Shown here piece after piece: positions 20,724 through 32,645 of a stretch of DNA of 64,000 bases. Made by a program: the position numbers and the translations under genes. A model generated the notes under the pieces. It was not told where the DNA came from. It worked only from the letters and a program-made list of their open reading frames with translations, and searched no databases. This stretch comes from Mastigias papua (Eukaryota; Cnidaria; Scyphozoa; Rhizostomeae; Mastigiidae): positions 6,559,841 to 6,623,840 of the forward strand of contig OZ025279.1 of assembly GCA_964019165.1 (NCBI GenBank), read 5' to 3'. Within the stretch, counting starts at the first letter, position 1; every line of letters starts with the position of its first letter.

Positions 20724-23134
20724 TCTTAAGAAGAATGGAGACATGGCATTGATAAACCATGATACAACGCAGATTTATCTCGCAAAATTGAAAATACTAG
20801 TGAAAATTCAAGTGCACTAGAGGTTAGAGAAAATCCACTTGTATAAAGTTGTGAATGAATTTGTTTCTCTAAAAGGAATTGTCATAGAACTATTTGAAAT
20901 TTCAGTAATGAAATCAAACTTGCTAAAATGCATCGTTCCATTTAGTGTAGCACATTGACTGTAATGTCAACCATAAATGATAATCAAAACATTCTATCCA
21001 TGCACTAATATGTGCAATGCAATGCGCAAATAGGGTCATACAGCAATCCTAGCGCTTTCTTCATTTTCAGCCTTTCCATTACAGCTCCCTTCACCAAAAA
21101 TGCGGCCCCGCCGTTCCTACTCCTTGAAGACGACCATTCTACAAACCATGTCGCCTAGCGAAATTTTCCTACTTCCTTCACAATCACTGCAACTGAGGAC
21201 TACACCCCCTAATCAAAAGCACTAGAGCCCCTTGGTAAAAAACGGTGGCTGACAGCGGACAAGATCCTACTGCTGAATATTTATATAGCAAGACTGTCAC
21301 ACTATAGGGGCTTATTCCGTCTTGATTTAGGCGCGAAAATATTCGTGAGAAGTATGATATTGTTGAGATTTAATGTCATTGACGAAAGTGCTAAAGGAGT
21401 TCCGTTAAATTCTAGCGCAGCGGTTTTAGGTAGGTGGGTTAGGTCAATTAAAATGGAAGAAGCCCCTACAGGATGATGATTCTGTTGTGCAAGTTTCGAA
21501 ATTAGAGCCTTGACAGCTGATAGCCGCTATTTCTATCAAAGGGTTCCAGTGCCTTTGACTAAGGAATGTGGACTGTTAAACATAATGTCCGAAAACAGTA
21601 AAGCAAGTTAAAAAATTGAACTTCTTACCAATGAGGATAAGGAAAAAGAAAGTTGTTGTATCATATCAATGAGGAATGTTATCTTTATATATGCTGGATG
21701 GATAGACAATGTAGCAACCTTTGCTTTGTCTATTTGTGTGCTTTTATCTTTGAACGCTTTGCTCTTTGAAAAGTAGATTTGTGATTAATGAAAGCCAATT
21801 CAAACATACACACCTCCTTTTATATCAAACATGAATGTTTTTCTCAGTGCAAATCTCTATCAGGCTAATGATCTATTAATAACAAAGACCATGTCAGTGG
21901 CCATGTTCCCACATTTAGGACGTATCATTTTGAAGACATTGTTTATAGTCTTTGGATGATGATAATTTGTTCCTTTCCACTAGGAGCATTATGCAACATG
22001 TTTTCAATCTACTCTCTGAGTACAGCAAAAGGCATAAATGTGGTCTTATAGGAACCTTTTGCACAAGGAAAATTTGTGCTACACTCCCAAAGAAACTTGC
22101 TTCTTGCTTGTAAGCAAAAATAAGCCCCTGAGCACAAAAAGATCTCCAGTGATAGATTACCTTAATTGTGATAAGCATAAAGGCAGGGACATGGGGAAAC
22201 TCTGTACACAGGGCACCAAAGACATGACTTCTGAGGTCATATCATACACAAATTATTTTCTTGGCTAGAGTTCATACTTGACAGTCACAGTAAGAAGAAC
22301 CACCATGGCATAACTTATGCCCATATGAAGGTCCTCTGAATTCTATACCCCAACTAGTTTATTAATGAACTGGTGAAATAAGCTTACAAAGTTTTGCTAG
22401 CATTACTCAAAAGGCCACATCTTGCTCCCTTTTTGCCCCCATAGGCTAATGGCAAGGAGCAATTACTCCCCACTACCCCTGTGCTGCAAAGCTACTAGCA
22501 TAAAAACTAACAATGGTCCACAAATTACGTATATGCTATGAATATCTAAAGACTTTTCTAGCAGTATCCTTGAGGTCAAAATTAAATTTTGCTGGTCCAT
22601 TTTGAAAATGATGAGCATAATGCAGGCTAAAGTCAAATTTCATGATAAATGATAAAAATGATGTATGAGGAAACAATCACACTGAATGGTAGTAGGGATG
22701 GCTAACAACAAAGTGGATTATGAAGAACCATGAACTGTTCAGAGAATAAAAATTTCTTTGCCTTCCATGGTCATTAATAATATGGATCTGATATATGACA
22801 AATGGTTAATGTATTTATGGTAAACCTTCACTACCTCAAAAATTAAAGCTGTCAAGAGACCACCTATCATTAGTAACCATAACTAATGTAATACTAAATA
22901 ACAAAATTAACTCTACTTTGAGAAAGATTCATGTAGTATCCTCTCAGCTATAGAATTCTATGCCAATTCTATCAGTAAAAAAACTCATATTTCACTGACA
23001 AATTTCAGTGTTTGCAACACCACCAATAAGACCTACACAAATGAATCATACCTAAAGCTATTCTAATATTCCATCAAAGAATCTGCCCTGTGTCAGTTCA
23101 TACAAAAGAAGACAAAGAAAAAATGCAGGCATAC
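20724..23134. other. Intron, nothing recognised
   Basis: About 2.4 kb with no splice-bounded open stretch, RNA gene or element that I could support. If the 23.1 and 16.1 kb exons are adjacent this is one intron. A short missed exon is possible. Confidence 0.4.
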
Positions 23135-23267
23135 CTCTTTTTCCAATGATTTCACTAAATTTGAAACCAATTTATCCTTTTGAGATACTGATCTTTCAAG
23201 AGTGTGCAACAGTTCTCTTAAATTGTCAATCTCTCTTCGTAACTTCATTACCTCTGGAGATGCTTTA
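23135..23267 (-). CDS. Coiled-coil exon, POC5-like
   Basis: A 133-bp exon. The acceptor TATCATAAACAG precedes 23267 and the donor GAG/GTATGC follows 23135. It starts in phase 2 and ends in phase 0. It reads KASPEVMKLRREIDN, then LRELLHTLERSVSQKDK, then LVSNLVKSLEKE, a heptad-like amphipathic helix. The pattern N-ELL-x-T-x-E-x-S-x-x-x-K-D-x-x-x-SNL resembles the central coiled coil of the centriolar protein POC5 (recalled, not searched). This and the Trp-rich exon at 16.1 kb are the basis of the POC5-like call. Confidence 0.6.
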
Positions 23268-23762
23268 CTGTTTATGATAAAATAAATTCTCACAATCAAG
23301 CATTTTTCATCAATACTGATGTAGAACAAATAATCAACTCAGTCAATTTGATATACAAAACTATGCAGCCAAAGCTATTATTCAAAAATTGAAAGTTGTG
23401 ATATACAAAAAAAGAAACAAACTTCACTTATTCCAAACTTATAAATGTGACCTAAAAATAGAATGGTTAAACAGAGATGGTATAGAAACTGAAAGCAATT
23501 TCATTTAACTTCTTGGTCTTTAGTAAGTCCTTGAATGAAATTGAACTGCCTTAATCCAACACAGGAACTTTGTGAAGTACCTTGTTGTGTCAATACTTAT
23601 TATGTCTTCATAATATTCAACTATCTGCATCTTGATAAAAAGAGTGCAAATAGACTATACTGGTAAAACATTACCATTTTCTTCATTCTAAGATAAAATT
23701 AAGTGATATGTAATAGCTTTGCAATAATATCTTAGGGTTTCTAAGATATCTTGCAGCAATAC

Positions 23763-23830
23763 CTTTGGAGTTCATTAATAGTCTGTTGCTGTTCATTTTC
23801 CACTGATGATTTGAATTGTAAGAATTCACT
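23763..23830 (-). CDS. Coiled-coil exon upstream of 23.1 kb exon
   Basis: A 68-bp exon. The acceptor TTAAATTTTTAG precedes 23830 and the donor AAAG/GTATTG follows 23763. It encodes SEFLQFKSSVENEQQQTI, then NELQ plus two bases of a codon completed by the next exon to Ser. It is helical and Gln/Glu-rich, continuous with the coiled coil downstream. Confidence 0.6.
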
Positions 23831-24355
23831 CTAAAAATTTAAGTAAGAGCACAAAACATTAATGACATTTTTCATGTAAAGGAGAAGATATAGAGAAGAA
23901 TGCACATGGATGATCAGGCATATAGTCAGTAACTTCTACAAATCTATTGTGTGTCCTATCAATCCATTTAGCTTAAATATTATGAAATATAACATGACTT
24001 GGCATTAACTTTGAGTTAATGGCTACTTGGAGAATAGCACAAATATAGTATGCTAGAAAGACAGAGTTGTTCATTGCTGTTCAAAACAAGACCAGCACTA
24101 AACTAAACATAGGTTTATGCTTAGAACAATCATCATGCTACCACCTGAAGAGACCAATTGATTAGTTATGGCATTATATATGAAGCTCTGATAGAGCAAA
24201 TCTGATTCATGGTGCTCTAAATAATGAGGCATATTAGGATCCCTGTGTTATAGTTTCTACTGAATTAAATCTTTGAAATATAGTAACCGGCTCTTTCAAA
24301 TTTGCAGACAACATTTAAGCACAAGAGGATCCAGCATAAGATAACAAAATATGCT

Positions 24356-24369
24356 GGGGGGGGGGGGGG
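24356..24369. repeat. 14-bp G homopolymer
   Basis: An uninterrupted run of 14 G. In DNA this AT-rich it is conspicuous, and prone to sequencing and assembly error. Confidence 0.9.
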
Positions 24370-26963
24370 TTCTGGTGATACTAGCAAAATAGATTGCATG
24401 AAACATGCACAAACTATGGGAAGCATGGTCATATTGTGCTTTTCTGCATGTTATAACAGTTATCAGGTATCTCATGCATCAGCTCCATAAAATCTTATGG
24501 AGTTCTTCTGGCACACAAAGGTCATCAAATAGATCAGGCTATCATTCTCTAAAGTCAAAAGTCCTACATTCAACAGATTTCTTCCTAATATACACCCTAG
24601 GTATAGCTTCGAAATATATTCTCTTCAAAAACCTTTTTGCTTTGCACTCTATTTTTCATAACCTCTATATTTCTATATTTATTGAATATTCTTCTAATCA
24701 TCCCATTGAATTCTCAGATACTGTAACTATTGTTTTCTGCTATATCTCTAGAACCAGGGGCCAAGATATCACTGGGTTCATCTCAATGATGGGAGCTTGG
24801 ACTAATTACTACAGTCCAGTAGCTCTGGGTAAACTATCTGCTGTAGGGGGTGTTAGGTCAGAACAAAAAGTTTCTGAAGCATTTGTGAATATCTATACAC
24901 AGAGTCATACTGCGTACTTTGGATTGGGTTTATCTGGATTTTGATGTATTCTGGACATAATTACTAGGTCCAATTAATTTCCTACTAAAATCTACCAAAA
25001 TAATTCTCATTATCCAGATCTCCTATTACAGATAGTTGCATAAACCAGACTATATATTTTTGCCCATTTAGTGCTAGTACATGCCATTTATTCACAGTAG
25101 TCTGGATTAACCATTATACAAATATTTCAATAAACACAGGTGTATTCTTCACTGTGTTGCTATATCCTTACAGTCTATGCCATAATCAGCTACTGATCTG
25201 ACTTCCTGCTGCAGGCAAAGAGGACACTGTGTACCCCCAACAACCTGGGAATGACTCCTATATAAAAGCAGACATTTAATCGGGTCATGTGTAAATGAGT
25301 GGTATCACTTAAAAATCATTTAACACTTAAAGATTCCTGTAATCTGGACAAAATTTCTTAGTCCTAAGTGATCCAAATAATGCAAGTTTTACTGTATTAG
25401 TTTTATGAGTCTGTGCCCAATGTTAATTGCAGAAATGAAAACAGCTGACTACTTTTATTCATGAAATTTTCACACAAATCTAACTTTCATACAGCTCAGC
25501 TCTGCAAAAAATTGGTTGTGTGAAAATACCTAATTTGTGTGCATTTTGCTGTGAAAATTTTATGTGTGAAATATTTCCTTACAGGAATGCATAGAAAGTA
25601 GATTGTGTGACATTGCACATGGAAAAATGATAGTATCTGCAAGTAAATTGATTTTTCAAGTTTTCAGGGCATTTTTTGTTTAACATCTTATGTATCATCA
25701 TTAACTTATCATATCTTATTGTAGAACGAATGTGACAAGAGCGAAAAATACATGTAGGTAGAGTTGCATATCAAGTGTCTTATATTGTTTTCCCTCACTA
25801 TGGTGTGGTGAAAATTAGATGTGTGTGAAATCCAGGTGCATGAAAATTGAATGCACAAAAAAAGATGTGCAAACAAATGCGCAAATTTAAACTCATGCAA
25901 CAATGTCATGAATTAAGGTACATCAAAATGATTACAATTCTGATTTTGTGTATTACTTTCAAAGCCAAGAAATGTGAGCTCACAAAAGGTAGAAACACTT
26001 GTAGAATGCCAGACTAATATCTACAAGATCTTAGAATCAAATGAAGTATCATATTAAGGTCCTTTTGGGGTTATAGCTTTCCTGTTATGACCTATCCATA
26101 GCAGTACACAACTTCTATCCAGCATATACAGATGTAATATATGCAAGTAATAGTCGTGAAAAAGTAGAACAAAACGTAAAGTAAAATTTGATACATTGTG
26201 TTTCCACCACATTTCAACATATACTTTATATTAAAATGGGTTCAAATCTTTAACAATTGTAAAAAAGTACACTCAATGGTATACGAATCCAATCTGATCA
26301 GAGATGAACAAATCAAAGTTGATACATTTGGCTATAAAGAATTCCAAAAGTTGTCAAAGAAACTAATCTGGACAAAGGAGGCTCTTTTATAATGAAGTTC
26401 CAAAATCTTTGCCAAATGCTGACCTTTCTACAATCATTCTATTGGTCTTTGTCAACAAAACTGCCACTTCTGGGTAACAAAAGAAGATTTCACTGCAAAT
26501 ATTATATTGGGGTCATTACCATCAGTTCAACATAGGAACACTAAAACCTATGACTGTTAGTATTTGGTTTGGAGGTGTCAGCTAGAATAGACAAGGGTTG
26601 AGTTAAAGTTCCGATTAAAGCCAAAGCTACCTAAGTGTGGCTCTATCATTACAAGCACCTGCAGAGTTACAATTATAAATCATGCAAATGCTACTCTGTT
26701 CCAATTAGGTAAATTTTTCTTACCTTGACTCAATTCAGTCTAAAAAACATGAAAATCAAAAGGTACAAGCTACACTTCCACTCTTCTACAACAACATACT
26801 TCAGATGCCAGCTCAGTGATGGAAGTCAAATGTTTATCCTGAACCCCTATCTCCCTACCACCCCAAATCAAAATAATACTACACTAAACAAAAATTTATA
26901 CTTTCTGGCAAGATAGCAGGAAGTGCACTGGACCAAAACCATTCAAACAATATTCTAACTTAC
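24370..26963. other. Intron, nothing firm
   Basis: Open frames here, including 179 codons at 24405-24944, show no domain or coding bias and look like chance. Between 25440 and 25900 the words TGTGTGAAA and TTTTCACACAAAT recur in both orientations, perhaps a very old repeat. No further exon was found linking 26.9 and 23.8 kb in phase. Confidence 0.35.
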
Positions 26964-27045
26964 GCGTTTCCCTTCCTTCCAATAAAATACGGCCTAACTG
27001 CACAGGGCATGATATGAATGAAATACAAGCGATAAGCATATCAAC
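26964..27045 (-). CDS. Candidate second exon, uncertain
   Basis: TTTTGCTATTTTCCAG precedes 27045 and a consensus GTAAGT follows 26964. The 82-bp stretch stays open in phase with the first exon and reads VDMLIACISFISCPVQLGRI then LLEGRET. A second acceptor inside (CCCTGTGCAG, before about 26997) would keep only LGRILLEGRET. It ends in phase 1, which does not fit the 23.8 kb exon directly, so either another exon lies between or this one is wrong. Confidence 0.3.
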
Positions 27046-27644
27046 CTGGAAAATAGCAAAATTTACGAAAACGAAAAGTCCTGCTTTTTCACTCAAAAGA
27101 AGCTCAACCATTTATAATACTTTATAATAATACTTTGCCGAAATGTTAAAATATGACTGCAAGCGTATGTAAATACTGCACATTCCGTGGGAAAATTGCC
27201 AAGGGCTTCGAAATTTGGTTGAGGACAAAAGCAACATGTCATGGAACTCCTGAAGAGTTAAGTGGCACACTCGACGTTTTGCTTTATTCTTAGATTGCAA
27301 AACAGACCAATAGATATGGGCACTGATAATCGGGGAAGGAAATATAATATAGGGCCGTTGCCCATTTCGTTTGATACTTCACCAGTTTGATCAGTGTTCC
27401 AATACTGAGCAATGGAAGAGTGTGTGAAGATAACTCACTACCACTAGTCACAAGGCTTAATAATTGTGAAGTGAAAAATAAACTTAAAACGTTCTCTCAA
27501 AAGCGGTCATGCATGGTGTAAAATTCACAAATTAACTGCCACTAAATCCGCCCTCAAACATATGACATTGGAGCCCGAGCTTCCCGTGAAGATCGAGTTC
27601 AAACTTACGGAAGGTGTACCAAATGTACTTCTATCAATACTCAC

Positions 27645-27764
27645 AACAACATTTGCTTTAAGGTCTTTGTACCAATGCTCCAAGATTCTCTCAAGTCTTT
27701 GTGTCCCTGGCTGGTGCGGAACACATGATCGAGTGTCCAATACGATTACCTCACTTGCCGCCAT
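27645..27764 (-). CDS. First coding exon of large coiled-coil gene
   Basis: ATG at 27764 (MAASEVIVLDTRSCVPHQ) with a consensus donor GTT/GTGAGT after 27645, so 120 bp ending in phase 0. The part RLERILEHWYKDLKANVV is helical with a Trp-x-x-x-Leu pattern, as in POC5-type proteins, where a similar segment leads into the coiled coil. No further coding exon was found upstream on this strand. Linkage to the downstream exons rests on strand, composition and phase. The open frame past 27645 is intron. Confidence 0.55.
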
Positions 27765-28289
27765 GCTTCCACTTCTTGCCCGAAAAGAAGATCACGGAAT
27801 TTTGTTATGGATTTCATTCAAAATCAATGATATTATAAGTTGACAATAAGAACAAAGAGAGCCAAATTTAACAATTAACATAGACAATTGAAAATGACAT
27901 TCTAAAACAATTGGACAAAATTTCATCCAACCGACAACGCAATACGCATGCGTGAAATTAATCTCCTCGAAGCTCATTGAACTTCGGTCGACAATACCTG
28001 GCAGATCAAATGGTCCTGTTAGATATCGGCATCATCATTTGAAAGATATTGTGGACAGTATCTCTAGAAATGAGCGGCGCGATTTGTAAATAATCTTCTC
28101 AAACCAAGGAACGACTCATACAAAAACTCCCTCTTCAGGGAAGGATACAGTTTATATTAATCACGAAAAGGGTGATTTTGATTTCGCACGGCATCTAAAA
28201 CATACATCTATGTTTATATGTATATTGTGCCATGCTTTCACCAACTAAAAGCACCATAAGTAGCTACAACTGTTTTTAATTCAAGAGGG

Positions 28290-28505
28290 GTGTGGTCCAT
28301 TTGGTACGTTATGTGCTGCTTATTACTTGGTCCTTTTCCTCGCCGCCTCTCCCCCGTGTTGCCACCAAGCACCCATTTGCTCCTGGGTGGACAGTGACCA
28401 AGCATCCCAACTAAAATCCGAGGGTTCGGCTCGCCATCGATGTTCTGGTGAGCAGTAAAGCGCTGTAACCCCCTGGCCACTCAACCATGTGCCATTTGGC
28501 ACAGA
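28290..28505 (-). mobile_element. tRNA-derived SINE
   Basis: The minus strand starts with a tRNA-like head (TGGTTGAGTGGCCAGGGGGT, then a decayed B box GAGCCGAACCC). It continues with the tail typical of invertebrate tRNA SINEs (CTGTCCACCCAGGAG, AAATGGGTGCTTGGTGGCAA). A related tail with CCACCCAGCAG and ATGGGTACCTGG occurs at 35790-35825. Confidence 0.6.
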
Positions 28506-29831
28506 GCCTAAATTGAGAAATGCTTATAGATCAGCACTTTCACAAAAAGTGGATGTGATTTTTCCTGGAGATTACACAAAGGGCACGAGAGAGACTAAAA
28601 CTAGCAAATTAAAGAGCTAATAAATCTTAATACATATCATTACCAAACATGTTTAGTTTATGTTACTTATCCTGCTTTTGATGATATAATTTCAACAAAC
28701 AGACGTGTCCTATTTGCAAATCGACACCTTCCCAATTAGATATCCGCAGTTTCGACTTACAACTTCACAAAGTAAACCAGGCTCACAACTGGATGAAGTA
28801 TTTTTCTTGTTTTTGTCTTCGTGCTAGGAGCCTATGATTAATCTTACACTATTTTTGGGAGACAAATGGTGTCATCTGGTTGACAATCAACACAAAAAAT
28901 TCATAACTTTGTTGATGTGTTACAACATCATAACAAAAAGCAAAGACACAGCAGAGCGACAAATGTGTCATTTACAGTATGAAGCGCAATGTAAAAACAC
29001 TATCTCGACTCCTTCGATCTCATCAATTCCGATGTATTCCAAACGTCTCCAACCTTGCATTGTTCTTAACGCATTCTTAAATTGGAAGGGTTTCGAGGCA
29101 TAATTTACACCTACTATATTCTTATGAATACTTCGAGTATCTGTTTTACGCTATGTTTCCTCAAATATCTTGTGCTCAATTTTATGTGAGCTACTAAAGG
29201 AAATGGTAACTCTTCGCTACACGTAGTGCTTCCGAAGCCACTTGCATTTCACATCTTTATTTCTTGCAATCTAATGATTGAGACTAAAAAGCTGTTTTAA
29301 ATCATGCAATCTTGAACTTTGATAGGTTCTTCTTACATTACAAAGAATTCGAATTTGGAATGCTAGCAATCACTTATCTCAAAAAAAGACAATAGAGTGC
29401 ATAAGTGATGACGTAATAAAAATATATTTTTAGAATTTTGATATTTTGACCATATGAATTCAAACAGCACTATAACATAGGCCTGTGTGTTAGATTTTAA
29501 TCAAATAGCTTGAAGAAGTAGTGAAATATTATCATTTGATGACAGGAGAATTGCCATAGAGGCTACTGTACTTCTGCTCTGGTTCATAACGTTGTGAACC
29601 CTGCAGGAAATACAACGTTTTAATAGGAACAAGAGCGACATTAAATTGCCTGTACCTCTATCACTATTTGTAAAAAAACATCAGAAGCTCAACAATAGTG
29701 ACCATTTCACAATGCTTTTTTGCTTTGAATTATATTTTTTGGACTACACCACAGATTTAAATGAGCTTATTCCTCACTCAATGGGCCGTCTTCTTGGGTG
29801 GTCTTTTCGTGATTTTTGTTTGTTCTGTTAT
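28506..29831. other. Intergenic, nothing recognised
   Basis: AT-rich DNA with no supported gene or element. Confidence 0.4.
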
Positions 29832-29835
29832 TTAA

Positions 29836-30050
29836 TTTTAGACCATGAAAATGTCCAAACTAATAAACAATAGTTGAAACTGGGAAATCACAAAAACTTA
29901 ATGGGCTAAATTTTCAGTGGACGATAAAGCAATATTTTCATTAGTAAGTAACCAGCTTTATACATCAGAGCTTTTGTGCTTAACATGGGAGCTCTTGTGA
30001 TTTCCCAGTTCAGCTATTATCCATTAGTTTGGATGTTTCATAATCTAAAG
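29836..30050. mobile_element. MITE with TTAA target sites
   Basis: Inverted repeats of about 60 bp: left TTTTAGACCATGAAAATGTC, right end GGATGTTTCATAATCTAAAG. A shared inner block GGGAAATCACAA / TTGTGATTTCCC lies in each arm. TTAA lies immediately outside both ends (29832-29835 and 30051-30054), as expected of a piggyBac-type target. No transposase. Confidence 0.7.
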
Positions 30051-30055
30051 TTAAA

Positions 30056-30584
30056 CAACAGAATTAACTAAATTTGCGAAAAATCGCTGCGAATTGCATA
30101 GAGGAGCATAGAGAGCTGGGGATCTCTTAATATATAATCTAGTTGGGAGATTCCCTACCAGTTTCATAACTTTCACCATTTTTTGGTTCACAAATCCAAA
30201 CAAGCAGGAGCCCTTTTGTTTGAAATTAAACTTAAAATTAACTCTGAATTCTCTTCTGTGGAGCTCGTGTTTCAAATTACCTTTCACGACTTTTGTCTCA
30301 TTACTACCAGTCAGTGTCTGTTGGATCTTTTTGCCCTACTCTAAAGCAAGATAGTTAAATCCGAAGGGAAAGCCTTGCGATGAGTAACCCAAACTCCTTG
30401 GTTGCGACATCCCTATACGTCAATTCCCCACCAGTAAAATTTCCTCACAAGATCCTCTGCTAGAGAAGAGCAAACCTACTACTATCCATCGTGGTTCACG
30501 ATCCAGATTTCAAGATCAGCAATAATTTGAATTCATCTTTGAATTGATCAATTTATCAATTTGAACCATGTGTTAATATATTCC
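30056..30584. other. Intergenic, nothing recognised
   Basis: No supported gene. Minus-strand frames here are short and lack splice sites or family resemblance. Confidence 0.4.
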
Positions 30585-30780
30585 CTTTTGATTTCAAGAG
30601 CTCCATTTTGTACTTAAAAGTTTCAATTTGTGAGATAAACAGTTTCATTTGCTTGATTTCAAAAGGTTTATTTTTTATTTCAAAAGTTTCATTGTCAGAT
30701 GTTTTATTTCTGATTTTAAAGTTTATGATTTTGGTTTCAAAAGTTTCACTTTTTTATATCAAAATTTAAATTTTGTAAAG
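30585..30780. repeat. Left array of inverted 23-bp repeats
   Basis: Seven or more imperfect copies of a unit near TTTGATTTCAAAAGTTTCA, spaced about 20-25 bp. The same unit in reverse complement forms an array at 32108-32330. Together they enclose about 1.3 kb. Confidence 0.75.
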
Positions 30781-30936
30781 GCAACAGGATTTGGAAGAAA
30801 TGAAAAGTGAACTCTTCTCTCAACAGCAGGCCCAATGCACATTACGATGGAGCTGCGATGGCTCCCCTGTGCATATTGGCTAAGAGAGGGACGGTGCGAG
30901 CAAATTGCCTGCCCTTGAGCAACGATTTGGAAGCGT

Positions 30937-31010
30937 GGCCCGATATCTCAGTTGGTAGAGCACTTGGCGCACGAAGTCAGGGGTCGCGAGTTCGAATCCC
31001 GCTTGGGTCG
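30937..31010 (+). tRNA. tRNA-like sequence, probably SINE head
   Basis: A full cloverleaf can be drawn. The acceptor arms GGCCCGA/TTGGGTC pair with two GU. The A box is TCTCAGTTGGTAGAGCA. An anticodon arm TTGGC/GTCAG encloses the loop GCACGAA (anticodon ACG, but C instead of U at 33). The B-box/T loop is GAGTTCGAATCCC. The mismatches in the D and T stems, the missing U33 and the family resemblance to invertebrate SINEs favour a tRNA-derived SINE over a working tRNA-Arg. It lies between the inverted arrays. Confidence 0.55.
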
Positions 31011-31172
31011 GTTATTTTCTCGCACTTTCACTTTTCAAATTTAAATTGTTTGATTTCAAGTAGCAATCGGGATATCAACGGTCCTGCTTTTCCACAAGGT
31101 CAAAGGAGTCCGACTTGCCGTGTGATATTAGTTTCACGGTGAGTAAACTGGCGTATGCTAACAAGAACTTAC

Positions 31173-31394
31173 ACTCCAAGAACGTCCTTTCAGGCTCTCG
31201 CGCCTGAGCAAAATGTTCATACAAAGTTTTCTGTCAAGCATTCGATCAAGTACCATATCATCCCACCTTTGCTCTGTATCTAGCTTTGGATTCATAATCT
31301 CAGTATTTATTGAGGTACAAATATTAAATTCTTCACTTTCACCAATGCAGCAAAACATGTCACGAATTTTCTTGTAAAATGTCACCCTTTGCAA
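31173..31394 (-). CDS. Candidate exon 2 of a small minus-strand gene
   Basis: An open stretch with a consensus donor AGT/GTAAGT after 31173. It can be joined in phase to the candidate exon at 31842-32026 through an AG (GGAAGGCAG) at about 31395, though that acceptor has almost no pyrimidine tract. It reads HMLQRVTFYKKIRDM, FCCIGESEEFNICTSI, and LDRKLCMNILLRRESLKGRS. No family was recognised. Confidence 0.25.
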
Positions 31395-31454
31395 CATGTG
31401 CCTGCCTTCCATTAGATCAATTCTTTGGTGTTACTGATAAGGTCTATTTTCTCC

Positions 31455-31600
31455 CAACAGAATTGACCAATCATCATGCAAAATGGGCCTAGTCTTAGCA
31501 TAGCATATGTGGCCAGAATCCTGCATGATGATTGGTCAATTAGATAGGAAGAAAATAGACCTGACAGGGTTCTCAAACATTTGGCGGCTATGTTTGTGTT
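31455..31600. mobile_element. Palindromic MITE, family M1, truncated copy
   Basis: Shares the central palindrome AATTGACCAATCATCATG ... CATGATGATTGGTCAATT and the right arm ending TTTGGCGGCTATG with the complete copy at 10746-10925. The left arm begins only at about GGTCTATTTTC. Confidence 0.75.
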
Positions 31601-31841
31601 ATCTAGGGCACCGAGAAGAATCACATTGACATAGAATTAGCCTTAGTTATGTTGTGTGGTCGTACTTTGTTTGATGAAAGAGAAGGAAGGCCTAAAGGTA
31701 TGTTGCCCTCCTGTTGCTCTTGCTATGCCAAGAACCGTCCTCTGCTTATCAAAAAATTATACGCTCCAGTTGATGCGGACATGGAAGAAAGTAGGAATCA
31801 AAAAAGCAGTTGATTGTTTATCCCTCGAAATCAATGCCTAC

Positions 31842-32026
31842 CGATTGGTACAGGAAATGGTTGCGACTTCTTCCTTCAAGTTTGTAGAATTATGACACGT
31901 TTGGCATTCTTCGAAAGATTTACCTTCATTTTCAGTGTGTAGAGCATCAGATAAAGAACTAACATTCCTTGATATACTACTAAAAATGACGTTCACTGAG
32001 CTTAAGATGGTGTTTGCAGTCGCCAT
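31842..32026 (-). CDS. Candidate first exon of a small minus-strand gene
   Basis: ATG at 32026 (MATANTILSSVNVIFSSISR) with a donor-like CG/GTAGGC after 31842. It reads on through SLSDALHTENEGKSFEECQ, TCHNSTNLKEEVATISC. The start is about 80 bp inside the right inverted-repeat array. A protein of about 130 residues would result with the 31.2 kb exon. No known family. It could be an element-encoded or a chance ORF. Confidence 0.25.
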
Positions 32027-32107
32027 TTTACTTAAAAGTAAACAAATACCATACTGGAAAGCTGCACTCGTGCGACATTCAGGAACAGCATGACTATTGA
32101 TATAAAA

Positions 32108-32330
32108 ATGAGGCTTTTGAAATCGAAAAAACGAGATGCTTGATATCAAAAAATGTTACTTTTAAACTCAAAAACTGAAAGTCTTGAAATCAAAAATAAA
32201 ATTTTTGAAATCAAACAATGAAGGTTTTGAAATCAAAAATCAAACTTTTGACATCAAAATCGAAACTTTTGATGCCACAACTTGAAATTGTTAAAATCAA
32301 AAGTAAAACTGTTGAAGTCAAAAAAGAACA
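32108..32330. repeat. Right array of inverted 23-bp repeats
   Basis: Eight or more imperfect copies of a unit near TGAAACTTTTGAAATCAAA, the reverse complement of the unit at 30585-30780. Confidence 0.75.
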
Positions 32331-32477
32331 TTCTAACATATATAACTTATATTTGCAACTGCCAGCTTTATCAATCTTATTGCAACCCCAAGTTCTGAAT
32401 ACATTCAACGGTTCTGAGTGTCATCTTCGCATGTTAATTAATGGAAGAACTAAATATGGAAAACTTTCACGATGATA

Positions 32478-32645
32478 TGGACGATAATGGAAGAATTTCA
32501 CGTGCACGCAAACTTCAAGTGTCTCATATACAAGCTAACATTGTTCTAGGGCGAGAAGGGTGCGTGTATGTTGCAACGATGACAAAATGTACATGAAAGA
32601 GGTTTTTTATTAGATTTCTGCGAATATCCCAAGCACTTTTGGCAT
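32478..32645 (+). repeat. Dispersed repeat A, copy 1
   Basis: About 165 bp similar along their whole length to 63260-63420 in the same orientation. Shared words include GATAATGG, ATTTCACGTGCA, AAGGGTGCGTGTA, CGATGA and CACTTTTGGC. Neither copy has an intact frame. Confidence 0.65.

Noticed and set aside
24405..24944. 179-codon plus-strand ORF
   Set aside because: No domain, no splice context and composition typical of AT-rich non-coding DNA.
26724..26739. 16-bp candidate micro-exon on the minus strand with acceptor and GTAAG donor (TELSQ)
   Set aside because: Its phase creates a stop when joined to the 26964-27045 exon, and 16 bp is too short to trust without transcripts.
30807..31142. 111-codon plus-strand ORF
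   Set aside because: It reads through a tRNA-like SINE. The phrase GSRVRIPLGS is a familiar artefact of such SINEs.
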